Shown here one piece after another: positions 8,091-16,329 of a stretch of DNA of 36,248 bases; within the stretch, counting starts at the first letter, position 1; the number at the start of each line of letters is the position of its first letter. The notes under the pieces were generated by a model. It ran no database searches, was not told where the DNA came from, and saw nothing but the letters and a program-made list of their open reading frames with translations. A program made the position numbers and the translations under genes. This stretch comes from Salinicola sp. (lineage in GTDB: Bacteria; Pseudomonadota; Gammaproteobacteria; Pseudomonadales; Halomonadaceae): assembly GCA_002695065.1 (NCBI GenBank), contig NZNW01000151.1:19278-55525 (forward strand). The letters run 5' to 3'.

Positions 8091-8458
8091 GCCGGCTCCT
8101 CATCTGAATTTGGAGAGCCGCGGGTGTCAGGCGCGTCACTGCGCCTCGCCGCGGCTCGTCGTCTCGAGCGATGATGCCGCGCAACGAAGCGATGACCTGG
8201 GAGACAGGATCACGGGAGCGCGTACATCGTCGATGATCGCCGGCTGCGTCGCGAGCCAGCGGGACAAGCGTTTCGTCACGGAGTGATCGGGCAGCCGGCG
8301 TTGTCAGGACCCCAGGGCCGCCCATCGACAACAGCATAGACAGCTCATCCCGATCCCGCCCAATGCATCGCCAGAAAATTTTGTCGCACGGCGCCCTAAA
8401 GCATTCGACTTCCGCTAAGCTCTTCGGCTGACGAATTTCTACCGGTCGATCGGGGTCG
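8091..8458. other. Divergent intergenic region, no gene seen
   Basis: This 368-base stretch lies between the divergent first gene of molybdenum hydroxylase operon 1 and the Na+/H+ antiporter gene. It must carry promoters for both, but I cannot place convincing -35/-10 boxes. I found no strong palindrome, repeat or credible small coding frame. The part nearest the antiporter (about 8370-8440) is more AT-rich than the rest and is the likeliest promoter zone. Confidence 0.5.
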
Positions 8459-10177
8459 ATGAATACGCTATTTCTGGTTCTGATTCTGCTGCTGGTCGCC
8501 TCGGCGACCGGGGTCGTTACCCGGTTCGTTCCCGCCCTCCCGACACCGCTGGTACAGATATTTCTCGGCGCCCTGCTGGCATGGCCGGCGTCGGGCCTGC
8601 ACGTCGAGCTCGAGCCGGAGATATTCCTGCTGCTGTTCATCGCGCCACTGCTGTTTTCCGATGCCCGGCGCTTCCCCCAGCGCGAGTTCATGATCCTGCG
8701 CGGGCCGATCCTGGCCCTGGCGCTGGGGCTGGTGCTGTTCACGGTGGTCGGGGTCGGCTACTTCATCCATCTCCTGTTCCCGGCGCTGCCGCTGGCGATC
8801 TGCTTTGCCCTGGCGGCGATCCTCTCCCCCACCGATGCGGTGGCGGTATCGTCGATCTCCGGCCGCCTGCCGGTGCCGCCGCGCTTGATGCGAATCCTCG
8901 AGGGGGAGTCGTTGATGAACGACGCCTCCGGCCTGGTGGCGTTCAAGTTCGCCGTCGCGGCGGCGCTGACCGGCACCTTCTCGCTGACCGACGCGGCCGG
9001 GAGCTTCCTGCTGATCTCGATCGGCGGCCTGGTGGTGGGCGGGCTGCTGGCCTTCGGCTTCAATGTCCTGCGCACGCGGCTGATCGAACGCCATCTGGGC
9101 GAGGCCACCACGGTCCAGGTCATCCTGCTGGTGCTGCTGCTCCCCTTCGCCGCCTACCTGCTGGCCGAACATCTCGGCATGTCCGGCATCCTCTCCGCCG
9201 TGGCCGCGGGCATGGTGATGAATCGTGCCGACATCAAGCGCGTCGGCCAGCTCCACACCCGCATGCAGACCCAGGCGGTGTGGGAGATGCTCGAATTCGT
9301 CCTCAACGCGCTGGTCTTTTTGCTGCTGGGGTTCCAGCTGCCGGCGATCATCAGCGGGGCGCTGGACCATTCGCTGCACGATATCGGCGACTACGAATTC
9401 CTGCGCCTGCTGGGCTACGTGGCGGCGATCTCGATCGCCCTGCTCGCCTCGCGCTTCATCTGGATCTGGCTCGCCAGCGCCATCGGGCGGGGGCTGTCGA
9501 GAGTGATGGGCTTCATCAAGCGTCAGCCGCGCCTCCCCCCGCCGGCAAGCACCGGGCAGATTCCGGTGAAGCTGATGCTGGCGGCGACGCTGGCCGGTAT
9601 CCGCGGCACGATCACCCTGGCGGCGGCGCTGTCACTGCCGCACCTGATGAACGACGGCACCGACTTCCCGGCGCGGGAGTTGATGATCTTCCTGGCGACC
9701 GGCGTGATCCTGTTCACGCTGATCACCGGCAGCATCGGCTTGCCGCTGGTACTGCGAAACCTCAAACTCCCCAACGACACCCATGAATTCGAGGAGGAGC
9801 GCAAGGCGCGCATCGCCGGTGCCGAGGCCGCCATCTACCGCATCGAACGCTACCATCACGATCGCACCGGCGAGTTCGCCCGCAACAAGACCAACGACGA
9901 GACGATCATGGCGTTCAACGACATCAGCTCCCAGTTGATGAGCTACTACCGGGAGCGTCTGAACCTGCACTCCGCCGACACCGCCACGCCGCAGCTCGCC
10001 ACCTCCCGCCAGTTGGAGCGCGACACCCGCCTGGAGGCGCTGCGCGCCGAGCGGCGCCAGTACTACAAGCTGCGCCAGCGCGACCGTATCAACGACAATG
10101 TTCTGCGCAAGCTGGTCCGCGAGGTCGATCTGGCCGAAGCGGCGCTGACCGGGGACCAGGGTGTGGCGCATCACTGA
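8459..10177 (+). CDS. CPA1-family Na+/H+ antiporter (NhaP/YjcE type)
   Basis: A 572-residue inner-membrane antiporter. It has about 12 hydrophobic segments in the first 435 residues, then a cytosolic helical tail of about 135 residues rich in charged and glutamine residues. The CPA1 signatures are present: SPTDAVAVSSI with the ion-site aspartate, and EGESLMNDASGLVAFKF with the ND pair. It would exchange cytoplasmic Na+ (or K+/Li+) for H+, useful for salt and pH balance in a halophile. The ATG at 8459 is preceded only by a weak GGGG-like site. It stands alone on its strand before a DUF302 gene 79 bases downstream, so it may or may not share a transcript with it. Confidence 0.92.
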   Translation: MNTLFLVLILLLVASATGVVTRFVPALPTPLVQIFLGALLAWPASGLHVELEPEIFLLLFIAPLLFSDARRFPQREFMILRGPILALALGLVLFTVVGVGYFIHLLFPALPLAICFALAAILSPTDAVAVSSISGRLPVPPRLMRILEGESLMNDASGLVAFKFAVAAALTGTFSLTDAAGSFLLISIGGLVVGGLLAFGFNVLRTRLIERHLGEATTVQVILLVLLLPFAAYLLAEHLGMSGILSAVAAGMVMNRADIKRVGQLHTRMQTQAVWEMLEFVLNALVFLLLGFQLPAIISGALDHSLHDIGDYEFLRLLGYVAAISIALLASRFIWIWLASAIGRGLSRVMGFIKRQPRLPPPASTGQIPVKLMLAATLAGIRGTITLAAALSLPHLMNDGTDFPARELMIFLATGVILFTLITGSIGLPLVLRNLKLPNDTHEFEEERKARIAGAEAAIYRIERYHHDRTGEFARNKTNDETIMAFNDISSQLMSYYRERLNLHSADTATPQLATSRQLERDTRLEALRAERRQYYKLRQRDRINDNVLRKLVREVDLAEAALTGDQGVAHH

Positions 10178-10198
10178 TCGACACGCTGAACACGCATG

Positions 10199-10222
10199 CT
10201 CGAGCGACATTCTCGAGCGACA
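10199..10222. repeat. Short direct repeat CTCGAGCGACA (two copies, period 13)
   Basis: Two exact copies of CTCGAGCGACA begin 13 bases apart, in the gap between the antiporter stop and the DUF302 gene start. They lie 35-58 bases before the DUF302 ATG, where a regulator or promoter element could sit. A chance duplication is also possible. Confidence 0.4.
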
Positions 10223-10256
10223 CCACCGAACGACATCCTCGACCCGGAGACGACAC

Positions 10257-10772
10257 ATGCCCCGACCGTTCTTCCGCCAACTGCGCCTCGCGCTGATCAC
10301 CGCCGGCCTGCTGGGTTTCACCGCCGGCGTATCGGCGCAGTCGACACCGCCTGCCGAATCCGCACAGGAGACGACGCCATCCGTTCCCGGCATGATCGTC
10401 GCCAGGAGCGACGCCGGCGTGCACGAAACCGCCATCCGCTTCGCCGAACAGGCGCGCACCAGCGGCATGACCGTATTCGCCCGGGTCGATCACCGCCAGG
10501 GCGCGATGTCTCGCAGCATGGCGCTGCTGCCCAACGAAGTGATCATCTTCGGCGATCCCAAGGGTGGCACGCCGCTGATGCAGTGCGCTCCGACCGCCGG
10601 GATCGACCTGCCAATGAAGGCGCTGGTCTGGCAGGATGCGGATGGCCAGACCTGGCTCGGCTACAACGACCCGGCGTGGATCGCCCAGCGCCACGGCGTC
10701 GCCGACTGCCCCGCCGTCGAACCGCTCCAGCAGGCGATGCGGAAGCTGGTCGAGGCGACGCTGCAGGAGTGA
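10257..10772 (+). CDS. Secreted DUF302 protein
   Basis: A 171-residue protein with a clear Sec signal peptide: RQLRLALITAGLLGFTAGVSAQ gives a basic start, a hydrophobic core and an AxA-like cleavage site near residue 23. The rest is a DUF302 domain with typical elements: VARSDAGVHETAIRFAEQA, DHRQGA, IIFGDPKGGTPLM, DLPMKALVWQDADG and GYNDP. DUF302 proteins bind small molecules or act in redox homeostasis in some bacteria, but no general function is established. The start at 10257 has GGAG upstream; a longer open frame begins at 10161 but has no signal-like start. It ends 81 bases from the convergent SDR gene. Confidence 0.88.
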   Translation: MPRPFFRQLRLALITAGLLGFTAGVSAQSTPPAESAQETTPSVPGMIVARSDAGVHETAIRFAEQARTSGMTVFARVDHRQGAMSRSMALLPNEVIIFGDPKGGTPLMQCAPTAGIDLPMKALVWQDADGQTWLGYNDPAWIAQRHGVADCPAVEPLQQAMRKLVEATLQE

Positions 10773-10853
10773 TGTCGTGATGAAGGGCCGTCACCCCATG
10801 TCCAGGAAAGGAGAGCCGGCGGCGGTGCTGGAACCGGCCCGGCTTCGGTACAG

Positions 10854-11597
10854 CTAGGCTCTTAACCCCGCGGTGACGAACCCGCCATCGACGGCCAGGA
10901 CCTGCCCAGTGACGTAGGAAGCCTCGTCGGAGAGCAGGAACGCCACCGCATTGGCGACTTCATCGGGCTGGCCGTATCGATTCAGGGAGACGCGCTGATG
11001 CCACTGGTCGCGCACTTCGTCGGTATGGATGGCGCGCGCCAGCGGGGTGTCTATCGGCCCGGGGGCCACGGAGTTGACGCGGATCCCCCGCGAGCCCAAT
11101 TCGCACGCCATCACGCGGGTCAGCGCATCCTGCCCGGCCTTGGAGGCGCCATAGGCGCTGCGCCCCTTGTTGCCGCAGAGGCCCGAGACCGACGAAATAT
11201 TGACGATGCTCCCGGCGAGCCCTCGCGTCGTCCAGTAGCGGGCCAGCTCGCGCGATACCACGAAGGATCCGACCACGTTGACGTCGAGTATCCTGCGGAA
11301 CTCCTCGACGCCCGTTTCGATGGTCGACTTGTCGATGCCGATACCGGCGCAATTGACGACGCCGACCAGTCGGTAGCGCTCGGACAAGGCCGCGATGGCC
11401 GCTTCGATGGCCGCCTCGTCGGTGACGTCGCACGCGACGCCATCGCACGATGGTGCGTCCAGCCCGGCGCAGGCTTCCGCCAGGCCGGCTTCGGAGCGAT
11501 CGATGAGGCATACCGCCAATCCCCGCGTCTTCAACGTTCTTGCCACGGCCAAACCGATACCGGAGGCCCCTCCGGTCACCACCACTGCGTCTTGCAT
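10854..11597 (-). CDS. Short-chain dehydrogenase/reductase (catabolic operon)
   Basis: A 247-residue classical SDR. It has the cofactor motif VTGGASGIG (about residues 7-15), the DRS acidic region that favours NAD(H), NCAGIG, the catalytic SSVSG...YGASK set, and the C-terminal VDGGF. It resembles FabG-like 3-hydroxyacyl or secondary-alcohol dehydrogenases. The start at 11597 has GAGGATG upstream; a GTG at 11642 directly at the upstream gene's stop is less likely. It is the last gene of the thiolase-ligase-PPC-PPC-SDR operon. A role in oxidising a hydroxy intermediate (for example 3-hydroxyacyl-CoA) before thiolysis fits, but this is inferred from context. Confidence 0.9.
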   Translation of the reverse strand: MQDAVVVTGGASGIGLAVARTLKTRGLAVCLIDRSEAGLAEACAGLDAPSCDGVACDVTDEAAIEAAIAALSERYRLVGVVNCAGIGIDKSTIETGVEEFRRILDVNVVGSFVVSRELARYWTTRGLAGSIVNISSVSGLCGNKGRSAYGASKAGQDALTRVMACELGSRGIRVNSVAPGPIDTPLARAIHTDEVRDQWHQRVSLNRYGQPDEVANAVAFLLSDEASYVTGQVLAVDGGFVTAGLRA

Positions 11598-11642
11598 AGC
11601 GCCATCCTCGTGAGCTTTCGATTCGCGACCCGCCCCTGACAC

Positions 11643-12062
11643 TCAAGCCGGCTCTTCACCGTCGGGTATCCACTCCTCCAGCGTCACCTCGAAGGTCATG
11701 CAGACGGGATTCCAGCCGGCCAGGAAGGGCCCGCCGTAGACGTTGCCGTCGGTGTCCGCGACGATACCCGCCAGCGAGGCGACGGGAACGCCGTCGGCTC
11801 CGGAGCGGACCTCACCGGCGATACTGACCACCTCCACCGCCGGACCGGATACTTGCTGATAGCCACCATCGCGCGTGCCCAGGCTGGCGTCGACCAGACT
11901 CCCCAGCCCGCCTCGCACGAAGGCGTTCCGGAACCCTTCGGCCAGGCACATTTTCTCGACGCCCTGGACGAGGTCCTCGTTCGGCGCAATGCGGGCGTAG
12001 GCCACGCGCCCCATCCGCCCCGACTCTGTGATCACGACTCGCGTCGTCTCCGTAGTCGACAT
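11643..12062 (-). CDS. PPC/DUF296-domain protein, short form lacking the histidine motif
   Basis: A 139-residue single-domain protein of the PPC (plants and prokaryotes conserved, DUF296) fold. Family features are ARIAPNEDLVQGVEKMC, the FVRGGLGSLVDASLG core, VEVVSIAGEV, and TDGNVYGG followed by a final CMTFEVTLEEW strand. In many bacterial PPC proteins the equivalent positions read HxH and GGH. Here they read ASLAG (about 96-99) and GGPF (111-113), so all three histidines are absent. Bacterial PPC proteins form trimers and their function is mostly unknown; in plants the domain accompanies AT-hooks, but there is no AT-hook here. It follows a second PPC gene directly (one base between them), which suggests the two products form a pair. 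Confidence 0.82.
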   Translation of the reverse strand: MSTTETTRVVITESGRMGRVAYARIAPNEDLVQGVEKMCLAEGFRNAFVRGGLGSLVDASLGTRDGGYQQVSGPAVEVVSIAGEVRSGADGVPVASLAGIVADTDGNVYGGPFLAGWNPVCMTFEVTLEEWIPDGEEPA

Positions 12063-12063
12063 G

Positions 12064-12609
12064 TCACGACTCCTTGAACGGCTTCAACAAGGGAATGTTG
12101 GTCTCGTCGTCGAACGCCTGGCGCAGCTCGAACCCTTCGAGCGCCGTGACCAGCACGGAAATCGGCGTGGCGCCGATGATCGATGCCTGAGGCACGATAT
12201 GGCCGCCCTTGACGCTGCCGTCCTCGACGCGAACGGAAGCGTGGCAATGGACCAGGGGCCGCCCTTCCATGTCCTTGCCCAGGGTGGCATTGCCGAACAC
12301 CATGAACGACGCCCCCGCGTCGATGGGGCTGGAGTAGGCGATGACGGCCTTGCCGCTCGGGTCGGGAGGCGCGACGCAGTACTCGAGATGATCGAAGTGG
12401 CCACCCAGGATGGTGGTCGATGCGCTGGTGACGCCGATGGCCTGCAACGGCCGGACCAGCGCGTCGTAGAGCGAGCGCCCAGGCTGGAGCAGCAGCCGGA
12501 TATGACGGCCGCTTTGATAGTGCATGCTCTGGATCCGCACCGGACTGAAGCGACCGACATGGCGCAGCATGCGGGGCCGGTGATAACCGGACTGCAGCGT
12601 GGGGCTCAT
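12064..12609 (-). CDS. PPC/DUF296-domain protein, long form with HxH and GGH motifs
   Basis: A 181-residue protein, also of the PPC/DUF296 family. After an N-terminal extension of about 25 residues rich in arginine and histidine come RLLLQPGRSLYDALV, SASTTILGGHF (64-72), FGNATLG, then VHCHASV with H121 and H123, GGHI with H137, and a closing VLVTAL strand. The C-terminal tail contains DDETNIPLLKP. The three histidines are placed as in PPC proteins thought to bind a metal. The start overlaps the ligase stop by ATGA, so it is translationally coupled. Together with the histidine-less PPC protein just downstream it may make a hetero-oligomer working with the thiolase or ligase. The function is unknown; DNA binding and an enzymatic role are both possible. 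Confidence 0.8.
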   Translation of the reverse strand: MSPTLQSGYHRPRMLRHVGRFSPVRIQSMHYQSGRHIRLLLQPGRSLYDALVRPLQAIGVTSASTTILGGHFDHLEYCVAPPDPSGKAVIAYSSPIDAGASFMVFGNATLGKDMEGRPLVHCHASVRVEDGSVKGGHIVPQASIIGATPISVLVTALEGFELRQAFDDETNIPLLKPFKES

Positions 12610-14219
12610 GAGCGTGCCTCCCGATCCTCGATGGCTTGCCGGATGATCTTCTTGGTGATCTTGCCGTAGTTGGATTTCGGCAACGCCTCGAAGAGGTGAT
12701 AACGGCGCGGCACCTTGTAGCTCGAGACTCGCTCCTTGACCCAAGCCTGCAGCGCTTCCACGTCCAGTTGGCTACCCTCGGACGGCACCACCGCCGCGAC
12801 GCCGACCTCCCCCCACTGCTCGTCCGGCATCCCGACGATCGCCACTTCCCGAATCCCGGGATGGGTCAGCATCTTCTCCTCGATCTCCCGCGGATAGATG
12901 TTGGAGCCCCCCGAAATGAACATGTCGGAAGCGCGCCCGGTGATATAGAGAAATCCCTCTTCATCGAGATGCCCCAGGTCGCCGGTACGGAACCAGCCAT
13001 GGCGGAACGACTTCGCATTGGCTTCCGGATTGGCGTAGTAGCCGGCGAAGACACCGAGGCCACAGACACAGATCTCCCCCGTTTCATGGGGTGGCAGTTC
13101 ACGCCCTTCGTCATCCTGCACGGAAACCTGCATGGCGGTTCTGTCGTAGCCGCAGGTGCCGATCTTGAAGCCGCCGTCATCGGCGCTATGGAGGCTCGGT
13201 GGCAGCACGGTGATGTTTCCAGTGACCTCGCCCAGGCCGTAATACTGCACCAGCACCTTGCCGAGCCGCTCGAGCGCCCGTTTCTGATCGGCGCGATACA
13301 TCGGCGCGCCGGCATAGATGACGTAGCGCAGCGATGAATGGTCGTAGCGCTCGCAGGCGGGATCCTCGACCAGCATCTTGACGATGGTCGGCACGGTGAA
13401 CAGGTTGGTGATGCGATGCGTCTCGATCAGACGCCAGATCTCGTCGCCATCGAAGCCACTGGCCGTGGGCAACACGGTCTTGACCCCACGCGCCAGTTGG
13501 GTGAGGTAGTGTATTCCCGAGCCGTGGGACAGCGGTGCCACGACCAGACTGGCATCGGTCGCCTGATCCGTGCCGGGCATGAGATCGCAGAGGTGATTGG
13601 TGGTGATGAACCCCATCTGGCCATGCGTCAGCACCGCCGCCTTAGATTTTCCCGTCGTGCCCGAGGTGAAGAAGAACCAGCAGGGGTCATCGTGCTCCAC
13701 GTCGGCGTTGGCGCACGCCTGACCCTCGTACTCGCGCAGGAAGTCGTCGTATGCGGCATCGCCGAACGTCCCCTCCCCAATTCTTACGGTAAAGGTGAGA
13801 CCCGGGCCGATGTCGCGAATGGCCTCGTAGTGGCGCTCGAATTCCGCCCCGATGACAAGGATCCTGGCTTCGGTCAATTCGGCAAGCCACTGGGCCTCGC
13901 CGGGGGAGATCCGAAAGTTCGCCGGTGCCCACACCGCCCCCAGCCGAAACGCCGCCAGTTGGGTCTCCACCATCTCGAAACCGTTACGGCTATGGACCAG
14001 CAATCGATCTCCTTTGCCCAGGCCCCGTGCTTTCAGCGCCAGCGCCAGCGCGCTGACGCGCCGATCCAGCTCGCGCCATGACAGAGAGGCTTCGCCCATC
14101 GCCAAGGCCGGCGCATCGGGATATCGCCGCATCGCCTGGCTCAGGAAGTTGGCGAGGTTCATCACTCGCTTGCTGACCGGCACGATGCCGCCTGCCGGCT
14201 GTCGTACCGCCCCGCTCAT
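12606..14219 (-). CDS. AMP-forming acyl-CoA synthetase/ligase
   Basis: A 537-residue member of the ANL adenylate-forming superfamily. Motifs in order: the phosphate-binding FFFTSGTTGKSKAAVLTH at about 188-205, PLSHGSG, YYGLGEVTG (A5), GWFRTGDLG (A7), the hinge ITGRASDMFISGGSNIYPREIE (A8), and the catalytic lysine in SNYGKITKK near the C-terminus. It would activate a free carboxylic acid to its CoA thioester through an acyl-AMP. The length and motifs fit medium- or long-chain or aryl acyl-CoA ligases; the substrate cannot be read from sequence. Its start overlaps the thiolase stop by ATGA. Being directly downstream of a thiolase in an operon regulated with a TRAP importer suggests that it activates the imported carboxylate or its oxidation product. 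Confidence 0.93.
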   Translation of the reverse strand: MSGAVRQPAGGIVPVSKRVMNLANFLSQAMRRYPDAPALAMGEASLSWRELDRRVSALALALKARGLGKGDRLLVHSRNGFEMVETQLAAFRLGAVWAPANFRISPGEAQWLAELTEARILVIGAEFERHYEAIRDIGPGLTFTVRIGEGTFGDAAYDDFLREYEGQACANADVEHDDPCWFFFTSGTTGKSKAAVLTHGQMGFITTNHLCDLMPGTDQATDASLVVAPLSHGSGIHYLTQLARGVKTVLPTASGFDGDEIWRLIETHRITNLFTVPTIVKMLVEDPACERYDHSSLRYVIYAGAPMYRADQKRALERLGKVLVQYYGLGEVTGNITVLPPSLHSADDGGFKIGTCGYDRTAMQVSVQDDEGRELPPHETGEICVCGLGVFAGYYANPEANAKSFRHGWFRTGDLGHLDEEGFLYITGRASDMFISGGSNIYPREIEEKMLTHPGIREVAIVGMPDEQWGEVGVAAVVPSEGSQLDVEALQAWVKERVSSYKVPRRYHLFEALPKSNYGKITKKIIRQAIEDREARS

Positions 14220-15385
14220 CGGCTGCGCTCCATGACGCTGACGTAGTTCGCCACGGCGGCTCCGCCCATGTTGAACACGCCGGCCAGATTGGCACCGGGG
14301 ATTTGCATGTCGCCGGCCTCACCCATCAGCTGCATGCAGGCCATCACGTGCATCGAGACGCCGGTAGCCCCCACGGGATGGCCCTTGGCCTTGAGCCCGC
14401 CGGAAGGGTTGACCGGCAGCCGGCCATCCTTGTAAGTCCAGCCCTCGCGAATGGCACGATGGCCTTCACCGGGAGCCGTCAGCCCCATGGCTTCGTACTC
14501 GATCAATTCGGCGATCGTGAAACAGTCATGGGTTTCCACGACATCGAGGTCATCGAGGGTAATCCGGGCACTCTCCAATGCCGCGCGCCAGGCGCCGGCC
14601 GCACCGGTAAACGCCAGGGGATCACGGCGACTCAAGGCCATGATGTCGTTTTTCTGAACCCGGGAACGGAAAGCGATGGCCCGCTCCAGCGTCAGCGCCG
14701 TCTCCTCGTCGGCGAGCAGGATCGCCGCGGCACCGTCGGAGACCAGCGAACAATCGGTACGGCGCAACGGATCGGCCACGATGGGATTGTTGTCGCTGAC
14801 GGTATGGCAGAACTCGAACCCCAGATCCTTGCGCACATGGGCGAAAGGATTGGCAACGCCGTTGCGGTGGTTCTTGGCAGCGATGAGCGCCAGTTCCTCG
14901 CGCCGGTCGCCGTAGCGACGAAAATACTCATCCGCGATGCTCGCGAAGACACCAGGAAAGCCGCCTGCGGTCATCTCTTCCTTGCGATAGCTGGCACCCA
15001 GCAGGACGTCGCCGACCTCCGAGGTCGGCAGTGACGTCATTTTCTCCGCCCCTACCACCAGGGCGATTCTGCCACGGCCGGATTCGATGAAATCCAGCCC
15101 CGCATGCAGGGCGGCGGAGCCGGTGGCGCAAGCGTTCTCGAGCCGTGTCGCCGGCGTGTGCATGAGCTCGTCGTCCGCCATCGCCACCAGGGCGGCCTGG
15201 AAATCCTGTTTGGAGAATCCGTTGTTCATGACCCCCAGGTAGATGGCGTCGACATCGGCTGCCGGCACGCCTCCATGCTGCAGAACGTCCTTCACGACCT
15301 GGCCGATCATCGCTTCCGTGTCCGGCTCGGTACGTTTCCCGAAGGGAAGATGCGACCAACCGACTATCCGCGCTCGAGTTGACAT
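14216..15385 (-). CDS. SCP2-type thiolase family protein
   Basis: A 389-residue thiolase of the sterol-carrier-protein/SCP-x-like branch. Catalytic Cys86 lies in LENACATGSAAL. The HDCF motif (instead of the NEAF of classic thiolases) and GGLKAKGHPVGATG with the catalytic histidine are present. The C-terminal CxG loop of classic degradative thiolases is replaced by FNMGGAAVANYV, as usual in this branch. Such proteins catalyse thiolytic or retro-aldol cleavage of acyl-CoA and often need a DUF35 partner; none is present here. The start at 15385 has AGGAG at ideal spacing, and a perfect palindrome, probably the IclR operator, lies just upstream (15397-15413). It is the first gene of a five-gene operon that includes two PPC-domain proteins. 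Confidence 0.92.
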   Translation of the reverse strand: MSTRARIVGWSHLPFGKRTEPDTEAMIGQVVKDVLQHGGVPAADVDAIYLGVMNNGFSKQDFQAALVAMADDELMHTPATRLENACATGSAALHAGLDFIESGRGRIALVVGAEKMTSLPTSEVGDVLLGASYRKEEMTAGGFPGVFASIADEYFRRYGDRREELALIAAKNHRNGVANPFAHVRKDLGFEFCHTVSDNNPIVADPLRRTDCSLVSDGAAAILLADEETALTLERAIAFRSRVQKNDIMALSRRDPLAFTGAAGAWRAALESARITLDDLDVVETHDCFTIAELIEYEAMGLTAPGEGHRAIREGWTYKDGRLPVNPSGGLKAKGHPVGATGVSMHVMACMQLMGEAGDMQIPGANLAGVFNMGGAAVANYVSVMERSR

Positions 15386-15396
15386 GTTTTCTCCTG

Positions 15397-15413
15397 ATTC
15401 CATAAAATGGAAT
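15397..15413. promoter_or_regulatory. IclR-type operator 1, before the thiolase operon
   Basis: ATTCCAT-AAA-ATGGAAT is a perfect 7-bp inverted repeat with a 3-base spacer. It ends 12 bases before the thiolase ATG and directly abuts its ribosome site. The core TTCCATAAAATGGAA recurs on the opposite strand at 18311-18325 and, with changes, at 18518-18532. The pattern TTCC-N7-GGAA fits known IclR-family operators. Assignment to the IclR encoded at 15526 is inferred. A poorer copy (GGCCACATTATGGAA, 15495-15509) lies just before the iclR gene itself and could give autoregulation. Confidence 0.8.
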
Positions 15414-15525
15414 AAACAAATCGGCTTTATTTCAAGTTATTCGCCGACTATCAGGCCTTCAACATAAAAATCGATGATATCGACCAAATAATTAGGCCAC
15501 ATTATGGAACACGAGGACCAACGTG

Positions 15526-16311
15526 ATGAGTTCAGGCCATATTCAGGGGGCTCAGTCCACCTATCGCACCATGCAAGTGCTTCGCGCCATCGCCGGACAA
15601 CTGGGCAAAGGGGTATCGCTCGCCTACATCACCCAGCAGACGACACTCTCCAAACCCACCGTACATCGCCTGCTTCAAGCGCTCATGGCCGAAGGCATGG
15701 TCGAGAGAAGCGACGAGGAGGGGTACTTTCTCGGCCCGGAGTGCTATGCACTGGGCGTGATCGCCAACCAGCGCTATGGACTGAGCCAGATCGCCTCGAC
15801 GCCGGTGGCACGAATCGCCGCCGACACTGGAGACAGCGCCTTCTTTTCGCTGCGCAGCGAATGGCATTCGATCTGCCTGATCCGCGAGGACGGCAGCTAT
15901 CCGATCAAGACGCATGTGCTGCAACCGGGCACGCGGCTACCACTCGGGGTCGGCGGCGGCGGCATCGCCATGCTCGCCGCCATGGACGACGACGAGATCG
16001 AGCAGTGCCTGGAGGCCAACGCGGAGGAGTGCGCTGCGCGCTTCCCCAACGATCAGCGCGAGGATCATCGCCCCCGCATTGCCGAGTGCCGCGCACTGGG
16101 TTACGGCATCAACCGCGGCTCGGTGGTTTCCGGCTCGTGGGGAATCGGTGCCGCGGTGCGTGATTGTCACGGCCGGGTGCTGGGCTCTCTCTCGGTTGCC
16201 GCCATCGAGAGCCGCATGCAACCGGATCGCCAGCGCGAGCTGGGCCCGCGCCTGGTAAAGGAAGCCCAGGCCCTCGAGGCGAAGATCCGAAAAGCCCAGA
16301 TGACCAGGTGA
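15526..16311 (+). CDS. IclR-family transcriptional regulator
   Basis: A 261-residue regulator. The N-terminal winged helix (about residues 12-75) has QSTYRTMQVLRAIAG, LAYITQQTTLSKPTVHRLLQAL and the wing GYFLGPECYALG, all typical of IclR. The C-terminal effector domain contains LPLGVGGGGIAMLA and GYGINRG...GIGAAVRD, the usual small-molecule pocket elements. I chose the ATG at 15526, with GAGG nine bases upstream; the adjacent GTG at 15523 is possible. It diverges from the thiolase operon and probably controls it, together with the two TRAP-associated operons, through the repeated 15-bp palindromes. The effector is likely the imported carboxylate or a breakdown product. Whether it activates or represses is not visible. 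Confidence 0.93.
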   Translation: MSSGHIQGAQSTYRTMQVLRAIAGQLGKGVSLAYITQQTTLSKPTVHRLLQALMAEGMVERSDEEGYFLGPECYALGVIANQRYGLSQIASTPVARIAADTGDSAFFSLRSEWHSICLIREDGSYPIKTHVLQPGTRLPLGVGGGGIAMLAAMDDDEIEQCLEANAEECAARFPNDQREDHRPRIAECRALGYGINRGSVVSGSWGIGAAVRDCHGRVLGSLSVAAIESRMQPDRQRELGPRLVKEAQALEAKIRKAQMTR

Positions 16312-16329
16312 GCCGGACTGTCCGGCTCA
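16309..16329. terminator. Hairpin between convergent genes, formed from both stop codons
   Basis: TGAGCCGGA-CTG-TCCGGCTCA is a perfect 9-bp stem with a 3-base loop. Its two ends are the TGA of iclR and, on the other strand, the TGA of the SDR gene. It may act as a compact bidirectional terminator or mRNA 3' end stabiliser. Neither side has a convincing T-run, so rho-independent termination is not certain. Confidence 0.6.

Noticed and set aside
12606-15385. Polyhydroxyalkanoate or fatty-acid beta-oxidation operon
   Set aside because: No enoyl-CoA hydratase, acyl-CoA dehydrogenase or PHA synthase is present, and the thiolase is of the SCP2 type rather than FadA/PhaA.
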